The notes: a model not told the origin generated them from the letters alone. 64,000 bases of DNA from Enterobacter ludwigii (GCA_023023105.1 CP083824.1:2418001-2482000); one strand, 5' to 3'. Counted from the first letter of the stretch, positions 9,603-19,255 are shown. Made by a program: numbers and translations.

Positions 9603-10535
9603 TTAGTCACCCAGACCCGCCGGGTTTACTTCAGATTGCGGGATACGCTCCACTCCTTCTCCCCAGCGGTTCAGCACTTTGTCGTAATCACCGTTTTTGA
9701 TGACGCCGTTAAGTGCGGTTTGCACCGGCTCGACCAGGCCACTGCCTTTTTTCAGCGTCACTGCAATGTGCGCCGCCTTCGGCCAACCACCGTCGACGCT
9801 GCCCACCAGTTTGGTTTTACCGGTTAACGCCGCTTTCCACGCGCCTATTACGTTCGGGCCAAAATAGGCATCCGCACGTCCTGACTGGAGTGCCAGCGTT
9901 TGCGCCGCATCGTCTTTGGTGTAGACAGGGGTAAAGGGTTTGAGCCCTTTCTTGAGGTTTTCGTCATTCCAGGCCAGCAGGATGGCCTCCTGATTGGTGC
10001 CTGAGCCGACGATAATTTTCAGCCCGGCAATATCCTCTGCTTTCTCTATCGACTTCAGCGGGCTGGTCGATTTCACGTAGAAGCCGAGGGAATCCTTACG
10101 GTAGGTGGCAAAATCAAACTTCTCTTTGCGCGCTTTAGTGACCGTGATATTGCTGATGGCCGCGTCATATTTACCGGAGGCCACGCCCAGCGGCCAGTCC
10201 TCCCAGGAGGTGGGCACCACGTTCAGCTCCAGGCCCAGGCTGTCGGCCACCAGACGGGCGACATCAACCTCGCTGCCCAGCAGCGTTTTGTTGTCATCTG
10301 AAAACACCGTCAGCGGCGGTTGATTCAGCCCTGCCACCGCGACGGTAAATTTCCCCGGCACGGCAAACCGATAATCCTTAGGCAGTTTTGCTACTGCATC
10401 ACTGTTTTTGGTCGTGTTGATCGGCGTTTTATTGGCCTCAATGCTGACGCCAGTACCGTTAATGTTCACATTCTCTGCCCAGACGGCAGGGGTAAAGGCC
10501 AGCGCAAGCGCCAGAATAAGCGTTTTTTTCTGCAT
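9603..10535 (-). CDS. Amino-acid ABC transporter periplasmic binding protein (second paralogue)
   Basis: Solute-binding protein family 3, 310 residues, with signal peptide MQKKTLILALALAFTPAVWA and probable cleavage after WA. It shares the block TSWEDWPLGVASGKYDAAI, FDFATYRKDSLGF and VGSGTNQEAILL with the binding protein at 6494-7381, and likewise ends in SEVNPAG. It is closer to the acetyltransferase and monooxygenase than the other copy. Two binding proteins for one permease parallels YtmJ and YtmK of Bacillus subtilis. The two may differ in ligand range. Confidence 0.9.
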   Translation of the reverse strand: MQKKTLILALALAFTPAVWAENVNINGTGVSIEANKTPINTTKNSDAVAKLPKDYRFAVPGKFTVAVAGLNQPPLTVFSDDNKTLLGSEVDVARLVADSLGLELNVVPTSWEDWPLGVASGKYDAAISNITVTKARKEKFDFATYRKDSLGFYVKSTSPLKSIEKAEDIAGLKIIVGSGTNQEAILLAWNDENLKKGLKPFTPVYTKDDAAQTLALQSGRADAYFGPNVIGAWKAALTGKTKLVGSVDGGWPKAAHIAVTLKKGSGLVEPVQTALNGVIKNGDYDKVLNRWGEGVERIPQSEVNPAGLGD

Positions 10536-10549
10536 AGCGGTATTCTCTT

Positions 10550-11866
10550 TTATTGTTTTATGAACTGGTTTTGGGGTTCGTCTAAGCCCAGACTTTCGCG
10601 CAGCGTGGTGCCCGGGTATTCGGTACGGAACAGGCCACGGGCTTGTAAAACGGGCACCACCTGGTCAACAAAGCGCGGGAAGGTGTCCGGCGTCCCGCCC
10701 TGAATGATGAATCCGTCAGCCGCATAATCCTCAAACCAGGCTTGCAGACCGTCCGCCACCTGCTCCGGCGTACCGGAAAAACGCGGGCGCGGTGAAGCCG
10801 CCTCAAGCGCCACCTGACGCAGGGTTAAGTTGCGCTCCCGGGCATTACGTTTGATTTCATCGGTAGTACTACGGAAGCTGTTTTTACCTAAATCACCGAT
10901 ATCCGGGAACGGTTCGTCGAGTGGATACTGGCTGAAATCGTGGTGCTCGAAATAACGCCCGAGGTAGTTCAAAGCATCATTAATCGACACCAGCGCCGCC
11001 GTCGTTTGATATTGGTTTTCCACATCATCGGCGTCTTTTCCGACAATCACGCTGACGCCCTGGAAAATATGCAGATCTGACGTGCGGCGTCCGTTAGTTT
11101 CCAGTTGCTGCTTCACGTCGCGGTAAAAAGCTTTTGCCTCGTCGAGCGTATCGTGATGGGTAAAAATGGCGTCGGCATGTTTCGCCGCCAGTCTTTTACC
11201 GTCATCCGACGCGCCCGCCTGAAAGACAATCGGACGCCCTTGTGGTGTACGGCCAATATTCAGCGGTCCGGCGACCTGGAAGAAGTCACCGTGGTGATCC
11301 AGCGCATGCAGTTTGGCCGGGTCAAAAAACTGACCGCTCTCTTTATTGCGTACAAAGGCGTCACCTTCCCAGGAGTCCCAGAGCCCTTTCACCACGTCGA
11401 GATACTCGTCTGCAATCCGGTAACGCAGGGTATGTTCCGGGTGCTTTTCGCGGGAAAAGTTCTTCGCAGAACCTTCCAGCGGCGAGGTCACCACGTTCCA
11501 GCCCGCACGCCCGTTGCTCAGGTGGTCAAGGCTGGCGAACTGGCGCGCCGTGGTAAAGGGCTCGCTGTAAAAGGTGGATAAGGTTCCCACCAGCCCCAGA
11601 CGTGAGGTGATACTTGCCAGCGCGGACAATACCGTCAGCGGTTCAAAACGATTTAAAAAATGCGGGATCGATTTTTCGTTGATATAAAGGCCATCGGCAA
11701 CGAATAAGAAATCGAGTTTCCCCTCTTCCGCTTTTAATGCCGTCGCTTTTACAAATTCAAAATTAATACTGGCATCAGCGGTGGCCACCGGGTGGCGCCA
11801 GGCTGACATATTCCCGGATGCACCATGCAAAATGGTCCCCAGCCGCAATTGTCGGTTTGCAGACAT
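10550..11866 (-). CDS. FMN-dependent monooxygenase, NtaA/SnaA/DszA (YxeK/YtnJ) type
   Basis: Two-component flavin monooxygenase of 438 residues, luciferase fold. Typical family stretches are [19 protein letters not shown] at the N-terminus, FLFVADGLY near residue 60, [12 protein letters not shown] near residue 140, [19 protein letters not shown], and [11 protein letters not shown] near residue 225. The ATG at 11866 is chosen because GAGGT lies 5 bases upstream and the family N-terminus begins there. In the related operons this enzyme oxidatively cleaves the C-S bond of N-acetyl S-alkylcysteines. The reduced FMN must come from a reductase, and none is encoded in this operon. Confidence 0.9.
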   Translation of the reverse strand: MSANRQLRLGTILHGASGNMSAWRHPVATADASINFEFVKATALKAEEGKLDFLFVADGLYINEKSIPHFLNRFEPLTVLSALASITSRLGLVGTLSTFYSEPFTTARQFASLDHLSNGRAGWNVVTSPLEGSAKNFSREKHPEHTLRYRIADEYLDVVKGLWDSWEGDAFVRNKESGQFFDPAKLHALDHHGDFFQVAGPLNIGRTPQGRPIVFQAGASDDGKRLAAKHADAIFTHHDTLDEAKAFYRDVKQQLETNGRRTSDLHIFQGVSVIVGKDADDVENQYQTTAALVSINDALNYLGRYFEHHDFSQYPLDEPFPDIGDLGKNSFRSTTDEIKRNARERNLTLRQVALEAASPRPRFSGTPEQVADGLQAWFEDYAADGFIIQGGTPDTFPRFVDQVVPVLQARGLFRTEYPGTTLRESLGLDEPQNQFIKQ

Positions 11867-11882
11867 ATTTACCTCTTCTGAA

Positions 11883-13004
11883 TTAAACGTGTTGCAGGGC
11901 TTTTTCCGCAAGCTGTGCAAAATAGCGGGCAGCCGGCTCAATTAGGGCTTCATCCGGATTAAATGCCGGGTGGTGTAAACCAAACGAACTATTGCTGCCA
12001 ATGCTGACAAATGCCCCCGGGATCTGCTGCAAATAGACGGCAAAATCTTCCCCTCCCATATGCAGTTCGGCGTGCCGGGTCTCATACCCCGCTTCCCGGG
12101 CGACCGAGGTGGCAAAATCTGCCCAACGTTCATCATTCACCAGCGCGGTGGGCCCGGCGTACCAGGTAATATCAATCTGTGCGCTGAAGGCGCTGGCAAA
12201 CCCGGCGGCGATTTCTTCCACGCGGGTTTTAACATTCTGCTGCACCTCCGTACGATGAGTGCGCAGTGTGCCTTCCAGCTCGACGCTTTCTGGCAACACG
12301 TTCCAGGTATTCCCACCCGCAATACGCGTAACGCTCAGTACCACCGAATCCAGCGTATTGACGTTACGGCTGGCGACGCTTTGCAGAGCGGTCACCAGTT
12401 GACTCGCCAGGACAATCGCATCGTTGCCTTCATGTGGCCGGGCAGCATGCGCGCCTTTACCGGTTATGCGAATCACAAATCTGTCGACGTTGGCATAGAA
12501 TGGCCCGCCACGGGTGGCGAACTCGCCGACCGACAGCGAAGGTTCGTTATGCATGCCGAAAATCGCGCTGACATCACGCAACGCGCCGGCCCGCACCAGG
12601 CTTTTCGCACCACCGAAGTTCTCTTCGGCAGGCTGAAACAGGATTCGCACCCGGCCGTTGAGCAAGGATTCCCGCTCTTTCAGTTTTAACGCGGCCCCAA
12701 GGATCACGCTGGTGTGGATATCATGCCCGCAGGCATGCATCACGCCCGCACGCTGTGAGCTAAACAGCACCCCGCTGCGCTCTTCAATCGGCAAAGCGTC
12801 TATATCTGCCCGTAGCGCAATCAGCTTGTCACCGGTCCCGATTTCCGCCACCAGACCGGTTGGCAGCGCGTAAGGCAACGGCGTTATGCCTGCCTTTGTC
12901 AGCCACTGGTGCAGGCGTGCGGTGGTTTCTACTTCCTGACCTGACAATTCCGGGTTCTGATGCAGCTCGCGCCGCCAGGCAATCAGTTGTTCGCCAAAGC
13001 TCAT
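11883..13004 (-). CDS. M20-family amidohydrolase (hippurate hydrolase/YxeP-like deacetylase)
   Basis: Metallopeptidase-fold amidohydrolase of 373 residues. Metal-site motifs: [15 protein letters not shown] near residue 100, the catalytic [13 protein letters not shown] near residue 137, [11 protein letters not shown] near residue 160, and C-terminal [13 protein letters not shown] with the last ligand His. The N-terminus [15 protein letters not shown] is typical of the IAA-amidohydrolase/HipO/YxeP group. Its ATG overlaps the stop of the upstream monooxygenase by 4 bases. In the analogous pathway it removes the N-acetyl group after side-chain oxidation, releasing cysteine; this is inferred here. 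Confidence 0.92.
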   Translation of the reverse strand: MSFGEQLIAWRRELHQNPELSGQEVETTARLHQWLTKAGITPLPYALPTGLVAEIGTGDKLIALRADIDALPIEERSGVLFSSQRAGVMHACGHDIHTSVILGAALKLKERESLLNGRVRILFQPAEENFGGAKSLVRAGALRDVSAIFGMHNEPSLSVGEFATRGGPFYANVDRFVIRITGKGAHAARPHEGNDAIVLASQLVTALQSVASRNVNTLDSVVLSVTRIAGGNTWNVLPESVELEGTLRTHRTEVQQNVKTRVEEIAAGFASAFSAQIDITWYAGPTALVNDERWADFATSVAREAGYETRHAELHMGGEDFAVYLQQIPGAFVSIGSNSSFGLHHPAFNPDEALIEPAARYFAQLAEKALQHV

Positions 13005-14002
13005 ACCGTGACCTCCTTGTTAAGCCGCGCCTGGGCCAGCAGACGCAGGGACTGCACGCGCGCAACGCCATCCGCAACCGGGGTATCAATAATGAATTCG
13101 TCAATGCCCCACTGTTCATGCAGGGCGTTCAGTTGTTCTAGGACTGATTCAGCCGTACCGGCCAGCAGAGACTGGGCCCGACGGGCAATACGTACCGGTT
13201 CGCTGCCCGCCTGACGTGCAAAGGCATAAGCCTGTTCTTCGCTGGCGACGGTCACGCGCTGGCCGTTTGCCAGCTCAACGCCCCACACCTCGACCTTCTG
13301 CGCAAGCGCGTCTGCTTCAGCCTGCGTCGGCGCAACAATCGCCTGTACCGCCACTATCACGTCGCGGACGCTGTTTTCACGCCAGGTGGCGATCACCTCG
13401 CGCAGCAGATCCGGGTCACCGTTCAGGTGTGCGGCAAAAACAAAGTGCCAGTCGAGTTTTGCGGCCAGCAGCGCGCTTTCAGCACTTGCGCCCAGCAGAA
13501 AACCCTGTGCAGGTACGGGCGGTAGCGGCGTTGCGCGAACAACCTCTTCCGCAGCCTGGTTTTCTGGGCGGATCCAGTGGTCAAGATGAGCCAGTTGTTC
13601 GGCAAAGCTGCCCTTTTCCTGTTGATTCAGACCCTGCTGCAGCGCGCGGGTCGAGAGTGGCAGCCCACCCGGGGCTTTTCCGACGCCGAGATCAACGCGA
13701 TCCGGCGCCAGGGCGGCCAGAACGTTAAAATTCTCGGCAACTTTATACGGGCTATAGTGCTGGAGCATGACGCCGCCCGACCCCACTCGAATGCGCGTTG
13801 TTTGTCCCAGGATCCAGGCAATCAGCAGCTCCGGTGAGGGACTGGCCAGCTGCGGTGTGTTGTGATGTTCAGCAATCCAGAAGCGGTGATAACCCAGGTT
13901 CTCTGCCTGTTGCGCCAGCATCAAAGTACGCGCCAGTGCATCGGCAGCGGTTTCGTTTTCAGCGATGGGGCTTTTATCCAGAATGCTGATTCGCCATGAC
14001 AT
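13001..14002 (-). CDS. LLM-class flavin-dependent oxidoreductase (MsnO8/YtmO-like)
   Basis: Luciferase-like monooxygenase of 333 residues and first gene of the operon. The N-terminus MSWRISILDKSPI, then YHRFWIAEHHNTPQLASPSP near residue 40, RIRVGSGGVMLQHYSPYKVAE near residue 75 and RVDLGVGKAPGG near residue 107 mark the MsnO8/YtmO family. It overlaps the amidohydrolase start by 4 bases. Together with the NtaA-type gene it gives the operon two different flavin monooxygenases, as in the Bacillus ytmI operon. Its exact substrate is unknown. Confidence 0.9.
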   Translation of the reverse strand: MSWRISILDKSPIAENETAADALARTLMLAQQAENLGYHRFWIAEHHNTPQLASPSPELLIAWILGQTTRIRVGSGGVMLQHYSPYKVAENFNVLAALAPDRVDLGVGKAPGGLPLSTRALQQGLNQQEKGSFAEQLAHLDHWIRPENQAAEEVVRATPLPPVPAQGFLLGASAESALLAAKLDWHFVFAAHLNGDPDLLREVIATWRENSVRDVIVAVQAIVAPTQAEADALAQKVEVWGVELANGQRVTVASEEQAYAFARQAGSEPVRIARRAQSLLAGTAESVLEQLNALHEQWGIDEFIIDTPVADGVARVQSLRLLAQARLNKEVTV

Positions 14003-14489
14003 GTTGCGTTCTCGTTTGACTTAACATGGCGACATTATTAAAGGCGTATTTCACTACTGAGAAACAATTAATTTACATTTAGTTTGCCGGAAATCAGATA
14101 TCCAAAACCATGCAAAGACTAAGACTTTTGAGGTGCAACCACTTTTCTGCCCGCATCCGAGCCAACAGGGTCGCGCAAATCATCACGTTTTCATTCTGTT
14201 AACGAAACGCTATTTCGACATCTTAATTTACCTCGCGGAGGTGATCTCCCGCTTTTAATTTGGCTTATGTCATTTATTTGCAGGGGATGACGAAACTGCG
14301 CTCGAAATTATTTTCATTTTTATTACATTGACTCAGTTTAATAGATAAAAAATAATTAGCACCAGGTATTTCGGACAAGCAGAATTTAATAGAGAATACA
14401 CGGCAGACAGCTATAAAAATAATTACATCAATCTTGCCTGAGTGTTTACCAGGCGGTTTTTATTCTTTCACATCATCATGGAGTTACTC
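14003..14489. other. AT-rich divergent intergenic region
   Basis: Spacer of 487 bases between the sulfur-type operon (leftward) and the Aer-like receptor (rightward). It must hold both promoters. Base composition from about 14200 is clearly more AT-rich than the flanking genes. I could not fix a sigma-70, sigma-28 or CysB/Cbl site with confidence, and saw no ORF with a good ribosome-binding site apart from the receptor's own upstream frame. Confidence 0.4.
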
Positions 14490-16025
14490 ATGAGGCGTAA
14501 CAGTCCCGTTACACAAAGCGAGTATTTTCTTAACGAAGGCTCGACGTTAATGTCGACCACCAATACGCAAAGTCATATTACCTATGCCAATTCCGCTTTT
14601 ATTGAAGCTAGCGGATATAAAGAAGAACACCTTATGGGTGAACCGCATAATATTATTCGCCACCCCGACATGCCTGCCGAGGCGTTTGGTGACATGTGGT
14701 TTACCCTACAACAGGGGGAAACCTGGACAGGGCTAGTCAAGAACCGTCGTCAGAACGGCGATCACTATTGGGTACGCGCTAATGTGACGCCAGTCTGGCA
14801 GGATGGAAACTTAACAGGCTATATCTCCGTGCGGAATATTCCAGCACGCGAAGAGATCGCTGCCAGTGAAAAACTCTATGAGAAAGTACGCAATAACGAA
14901 TTAACGCATCATCGTTTTTACAAGGGATTATTGGTTCGTCGCGGTTTATTTTCTTTCATGTCTCTTTTTAAACGACTCAGTACCAGCAAAAGAATCTATC
15001 TCGGTATTACAGTGACGGCCCTGCTTTCCTGTTTGCTGATTTTATTATTCCCGAATACGCTTACACAGTTCGGCGGTCTGGTTCTGCTATTTGTAACCCT
15101 GGCATATTATCTTCATGCACAAATTGCCCGGCCGGTAAAATCCATTGTTCAACAGATGCAGTGCGTGGTTTCAGGGCGTAAAACCGAGTATTACCACTTT
15201 GACAGGATCGATGAAATCGGTCTGATGATGCGTCTGGTCAACCAATCCGGTTTAAACCTGAATTCTCTGGTCGACGATGTCGGGGCGCAGATTAACGGGA
15301 TTGGCACTATCAGCCAGCAGGTCGCCAAAGAGGGCGCGGATCTGCAGGCGCGTTCTGAAGAGACCGCAGACTTTCTGCAGCAAACCGCAGCGGCGGTGGA
15401 AGAAATTGCCAGTGCCGTTAAGCAAACGGCGGAAACCGCAAAAGAAGCGATCCTGATGGCGGATCGCACCAGTGCCAGCGCCCACTGCGGTGAAGCGATG
15501 ATGAAAGAGACTATCGGCATGATGCAATCCGTTTCGCAGGATAACAGTCAGATCGTCGATATCATCAGCGTTATCGATCGCATCGCCTTTCAGACCAATA
15601 TACTGGCGCTAAATGCTGCCGTTGAAGCGGCACGCGCAGGTGAAGCCGGGCGCGGTTTTGCGGTGGTGGCGGCTGAAGTGCGAAACCTTGCGCAGCACTC
15701 CGCGACGGCGGCTAAAGAGATCAAAACGCTTATTGAGAAAAACGTCTCCAGTGTGAACGCGGGTGTGGAAAAGGTGGAACAAACCGAAACGCAGCTGACG
15801 GTCATGATCGACAATGTTCTGCAGATGTCCTCCCTGATTAAGGAGATCGGTCATGCCACTCAGGAACAGACTCAGGCGCTGACGCTTATCAACGCGTCCA
15901 TCTCCCGTATTGGTGCAATGACGCATAACAATACGGGGATGGTGGATAATGTCACTCAGGCCGCTAATCACCTGACGCAGCGCACAACGCGCCTGCAGCA
16001 GGCAATTTCCGTTTTTGGCGGTTAG
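14490..16025 (+). CDS. Aer-like aerotaxis/energy-taxis receptor (PAS-HAMP-MCP)
   Basis: Methyl-accepting signalling protein of 511 residues. The N-terminal PAS domain (about 1-125) has the FAD-binding signature of Aer, HNIIRHPDMPAEAFGDMW, with the Arg-His-Pro-Asp cluster and NGDHYWVRANVTPV. There is a single hydrophobic hairpin near residues 165-215, then a HAMP-like stretch and a cytoplasmic MCP domain with the hairpin tip IAFQTNILALNAAVEAARAG near residue 370. The ATG at 14490 has GGAG 7 bases upstream. There is no periplasmic sensory domain and no C-terminal CheR/CheB-binding pentapeptide, both as in Aer. It is probably a second Aer-type sensor, since it diverges strongly from E. coli Aer. 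Confidence 0.9.
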   Translation: MRRNSPVTQSEYFLNEGSTLMSTTNTQSHITYANSAFIEASGYKEEHLMGEPHNIIRHPDMPAEAFGDMWFTLQQGETWTGLVKNRRQNGDHYWVRANVTPVWQDGNLTGYISVRNIPAREEIAASEKLYEKVRNNELTHHRFYKGLLVRRGLFSFMSLFKRLSTSKRIYLGITVTALLSCLLILLFPNTLTQFGGLVLLFVTLAYYLHAQIARPVKSIVQQMQCVVSGRKTEYYHFDRIDEIGLMMRLVNQSGLNLNSLVDDVGAQINGIGTISQQVAKEGADLQARSEETADFLQQTAAAVEEIASAVKQTAETAKEAILMADRTSASAHCGEAMMKETIGMMQSVSQDNSQIVDIISVIDRIAFQTNILALNAAVEAARAGEAGRGFAVVAAEVRNLAQHSATAAKEIKTLIEKNVSSVNAGVEKVEQTETQLTVMIDNVLQMSSLIKEIGHATQEQTQALTLINASISRIGAMTHNNTGMVDNVTQAANHLTQRTTRLQQAISVFGG

Positions 16026-16582
16026 TCGTTCAGGCACTGCCCGTCAGTAACTTTTTCCAGCCACTTTACCGGGCTACCGTTTACGGATTCGGCGATGGCA
16101 ATGTGCGTCATCGCCCTGGTTAAGCGGCTCAGCCTCTTTGCCCCACTCCTGTAACCAGCCACGACCCTGCGTCACGATCATTTTTATTACCCAAGCCGTC
16201 GCCAGCATACCCTCGCCTTTTCGTTGCTGATTGAAGCGTTGCGTTTGCAATGAGTTCATTTCACTGCGCAACCATTAAGCAATATTGATGAATAAATCAT
16301 CAAGTCACTAATGGGTTCGTCTAAAAAATCACCACGATTCAGCATCTTGTGATCCACGTCTGCTCTGACCACACGATTTCCTTCGACCTGCATCACTTTC
16401 GGCACGGTTATATTTTGCGTCGCTTATGAATTGCAGGTAGGATGCCTCGCCATGTTTCGCCTTATCCATACGTAGAATCACTGGGAAGGCGACATGTGTT
16501 TGCGCAGAAGCAATCGTTTGTATTGCACTCTGCCAGGCAGGACTATCACGATAATGGTTCAGACAGGCAAACAGGTAACTCA
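16026..16582. other. Intergenic region upstream of ansP, with one doubtful minus-strand ORF
   Basis: Region of 557 bases between the Aer-like gene and ansP. A minus-strand frame at 16074-16259 could encode about 61 residues (MNSLQTQRFNQQRKGEGML...), but it has no clear ribosome-binding site and no recognisable family, so it is not called as a gene. The rest should hold the ansP promoter and leader. No convincing terminator was found behind the receptor gene. Confidence 0.35.
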
Positions 16583-18079
16583 ATGAAAACAAGCAATAAA
16601 AGCGCAGCCGATCATCATGCTGCTAAACGTCGCTGGTTGAACTCCCACGAAGATGGCTACCACAAAGCGATGGGCAACCGTCAGGTTCAAATGATCGCCA
16701 TCGGCGGCGCTATCGGAACGGGTCTGTTTTTAGGTGCAGGCGCTCGCTTGCAGATGGCTGGCCCAGCTCTCGCCCTGGTCTATCTGGTGTGCGGGATCTT
16801 CTCTTTCTTTATTCTTCGTGCACTGGGCGAACTGGTATTGCATCGCCCTTCAAGCGGCAGCTTTGTCTCTTACGCCCGTGAATTCCTCGGTGAAAAAGCG
16901 GCCTATGTTGCAGGCTGGATGTACTTCGTCAACTGGGCGATGACCGGTATTGTCGATATCACCGCCGTGGCGCTGTATATGCACTACTGGGGCGCGTTTG
17001 GTGATGTGCCGCAGTGGGTCTTTGCGCTTGGCGCGTTGGCCATTGTCGGCACCATGAACATGATCGGCGTGAAGTGGTTTGCGGAGATGGAATTCTGGTT
17101 TGCACTGGTCAAAGTGCTGGCCATCGTCGTGTTCCTGATCGTGGGTACTGTCTTCCTCGGCAGCGGTAAACCACTGGATGGTAATGCCACTGGCTTCCAT
17201 CTGATAACCGATAACGGCGGATTCTTCCCGCACGGTCTGATGCCAGCGCTGGTACTGGTTCAGGGTGTGGTGTTTGCCTTTGCCTCTATCGAACTGGTGG
17301 GTACTGCTGCGGGTGAATGTAAAGATCCGCAGACGATGGTGCCAAAAGCCATTAACAGCGTGATCTGGCGTATCGGTCTGTTCTACGTTGGTTCCGTGGT
17401 ACTGCTGGTTCTATTACTGCCGTGGAACGCCTATCAGGCGGGTCAGAGCCCGTTTGTGACCTTCTTCTCTAAGCTGGGCGTGCCTTATGTTGGCAGCATC
17501 ATGAACATCGTGGTACTGACCGCAGCGCTCTCCAGCCTGAACTCCGGGCTTTATTCTACCGGTCGTATCCTGCGCTCCATGTCCATGGGCGGTTCTGCGC
17601 CGAAGTTCATGTCGAAGATGAGCAAGCAGCACGTGCCTTACGCGGGTATTCTGGCGACGCTGGTAGTGTATGTATTCGGCGTATTCCTGAACTATCTGGT
17701 CCCGTCCCGGGTCTTCGAAATCGTTCTGAACGTTGCTGCGCTTGGTATTATCGCATCCTGGGCCTTTATCGTGGTCTGCCAGATGCGTCTGCGTAAAGCC
17801 ATTAAAGAAGGTAAAGCCGCTGACGTGAGCTTTAAGCTGCCTGGCGCGCCGGTGACCTCCTGGCTCACCCTGCTCTTCCTGTTCAGCGTGCTGGTACTGA
17901 TGGCGTTCGATTACCCGAACGGCACCTACACCATCGCCACTATACCGCTGCTGGCTGTACTGCTGATTGCTGGCTGGTTTGGCGTACGTAAACGCGTTCA
18001 CGAAATTCACAGCACCGCGCCGGTTCATCCTGATGATGAAAAACACGACGCGCCGCTGGTTGAAGAAACGTCGCGTTAA
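16583..18079 (+). CDS. ansP: L-asparagine permease AnsP
   Basis: Inner-membrane amino-acid/proton symporter of the APC family, 498 residues with 12 helices, importing L-asparagine. After a short cytoplasmic tail, RRWLNSHEDGYHKAMGNRQ leads into the first helix with the signature GGAIGTGLFLGAGARLQMAG. Later blocks such as GELVLHRPSSGSFVSYAREF, AGECKDPQTMVPKAINS and YPNGTYTIAT match E. coli AnsP almost residue for residue. The ATG at 16583 with AGGTAA upstream gives the right length. An upstream extension to 16442 has no homology. Confidence 0.97.
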   Translation: MKTSNKSAADHHAAKRRWLNSHEDGYHKAMGNRQVQMIAIGGAIGTGLFLGAGARLQMAGPALALVYLVCGIFSFFILRALGELVLHRPSSGSFVSYAREFLGEKAAYVAGWMYFVNWAMTGIVDITAVALYMHYWGAFGDVPQWVFALGALAIVGTMNMIGVKWFAEMEFWFALVKVLAIVVFLIVGTVFLGSGKPLDGNATGFHLITDNGGFFPHGLMPALVLVQGVVFAFASIELVGTAAGECKDPQTMVPKAINSVIWRIGLFYVGSVVLLVLLLPWNAYQAGQSPFVTFFSKLGVPYVGSIMNIVVLTAALSSLNSGLYSTGRILRSMSMGGSAPKFMSKMSKQHVPYAGILATLVVYVFGVFLNYLVPSRVFEIVLNVAALGIIASWAFIVVCQMRLRKAIKEGKAADVSFKLPGAPVTSWLTLLFLFSVLVLMAFDYPNGTYTIATIPLLAVLLIAGWFGVRKRVHEIHSTAPVHPDDEKHDAPLVEETSR

Positions 18080-18084
18080 TCATT

Positions 18085-18116
18085 AAAAAGGGAAGGCAGA
18101 TGCCTTCCCTTTTTTT
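18085..18116. terminator. Bidirectional terminator between ansP and yncE
   Basis: Stem AAAAGGGAAGGC / GCCTTCCCTTTT closing an AGAT loop, flanked by an A-run on one side and a T-run on the other. It can therefore stop both ansP (plus) and yncE (minus), which converge here. Confidence 0.9.
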
Positions 18117-18119
18117 ACA

Positions 18120-19181
18120 TCACAGCGTGATACGAATTACGTCGTCAGGTTGGGTTGCCTCCTGCTGACGGGTAGATTTCTGTTTTACCGTCACATACAA
18201 GGTTTTGCCATCCGCAGAGAGCGCCAGGCTGTTCGGGTAGACCGGCGTGTCGAAGGTTTTCGTCACGTTGTAAGATTTCGCGTCAATCACGCTCACCTTA
18301 CCGGCTTCACGGTGCGTCACATACGCTTCATTGCGTGCCGGGTTAAACAGCACGACCAGTGATTCTGGTGCTGAGATTTTCTCGATCACGCTGCCGTCTT
18401 TCAGGCTCACCACCAGCACTTCCGGCTGTTTTGAATCGGTCAGGAACGCGCGCTGGCCGGCAGTATCGAGGCTCAGATTCAGGTAGAAGTGCTCTTTCCC
18501 GTCGTCCTGCACTTTTTTACGACTCAGGATTTTGTTGGTGGCCGTATCAATCGTCACCAGCTCACCGTCGGCATTGGTGGTATAGAGGCGTTTCGCCTGC
18601 GCATCCAGCGCCAGACCGGTGCTATAGGTGCCGGTATTAGCAATAGTCTCTTTCAGCTTCAGCGTTGCGCCATCCACCACCCAAATCACGCTCTCTTTAC
18701 CCACACCAGTGATATAGACGGTGTTAGTGCTGTCATCAGCCACCAGCTGGCGTGGCTGCAGCGGTTTGACGGTTTCACTGCGCTGGCGATTATCGAGCAC
18801 AAGACGCCCTTTCACGTCGCCCGTTTTGGCATCAATGGCCGTCACCGCGCCGTTGATGGTGTTACCGAACCACAGCGTTTGGCTCGCCTTGTCAAAGGTG
18901 GCACTGAAAGGTTTGAGATCGCTATGAATCGCCTGCGTCACGTCCAGCGTGACCGGGTCAAGGCGATAGATAACCCCGCCCTTATCGGTTTTACGGCTTT
19001 GCGACGTCGCAACCCACAGCGCATTCTCCTGCTGGCTTACCGCCATTTCATACGCCCCTTTCCCCACCGCTTTACGCAGGATCTCTTCGGCGGCGTGCAC
19101 CTGGAAGGTGCTGGCAAACAGTAACGTAGCAGACAGCAGAGAAAGGCTCAGTCGCGGCGAGCACAGATGACGTAAAGACAT
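18120..19181 (-). CDS. yncE: Periplasmic seven-bladed beta-propeller protein YncE
   Basis: Secreted protein of 353 residues, the same length as E. coli YncE. The signal peptide ends at FQVHAAEE, so the mature protein begins near residue 31. Repeated YVTN-type propeller blades are visible (NALWVATSQS, TVYITGVGKESVIWVVDG, RLYTTNADGELVTIDT, EAYVTHREAGKVSVIDA, TLYVTVKQKS). The ATG at 19181 has AAGGAA upstream; a longer frame to 19409 runs through the regulatory region and is rejected. It is divergent from yncD/pqqU and shares a Fur box with it. The function is unsettled; the E. coli protein is iron-responsive and binds DNA in vitro. Confidence 0.95.
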   Translation of the reverse strand: MSLRHLCSPRLSLSLLSATLLFASTFQVHAAEEILRKAVGKGAYEMAVSQQENALWVATSQSRKTDKGGVIYRLDPVTLDVTQAIHSDLKPFSATFDKASQTLWFGNTINGAVTAIDAKTGDVKGRLVLDNRQRSETVKPLQPRQLVADDSTNTVYITGVGKESVIWVVDGATLKLKETIANTGTYSTGLALDAQAKRLYTTNADGELVTIDTATNKILSRKKVQDDGKEHFYLNLSLDTAGQRAFLTDSKQPEVLVVSLKDGSVIEKISAPESLVVLFNPARNEAYVTHREAGKVSVIDAKSYNVTKTFDTPVYPNSLALSADGKTLYVTVKQKSTRQQEATQPDDVIRITL

Positions 19182-19255
19182 AACAATTCCTTTTCTGAAA
19201 AGAGGGTTTTCTGCTGACATCACTTCCGGCAGGCAACGTCCTGGCATTGCCTTTT

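Noticed and set aside
16074..16259. Minus-strand frame of about 61 codons between the Aer-like gene and ansP
   Set aside because: No clear ribosome-binding site and no family recognised; kept only as a note in the intergenic entry.
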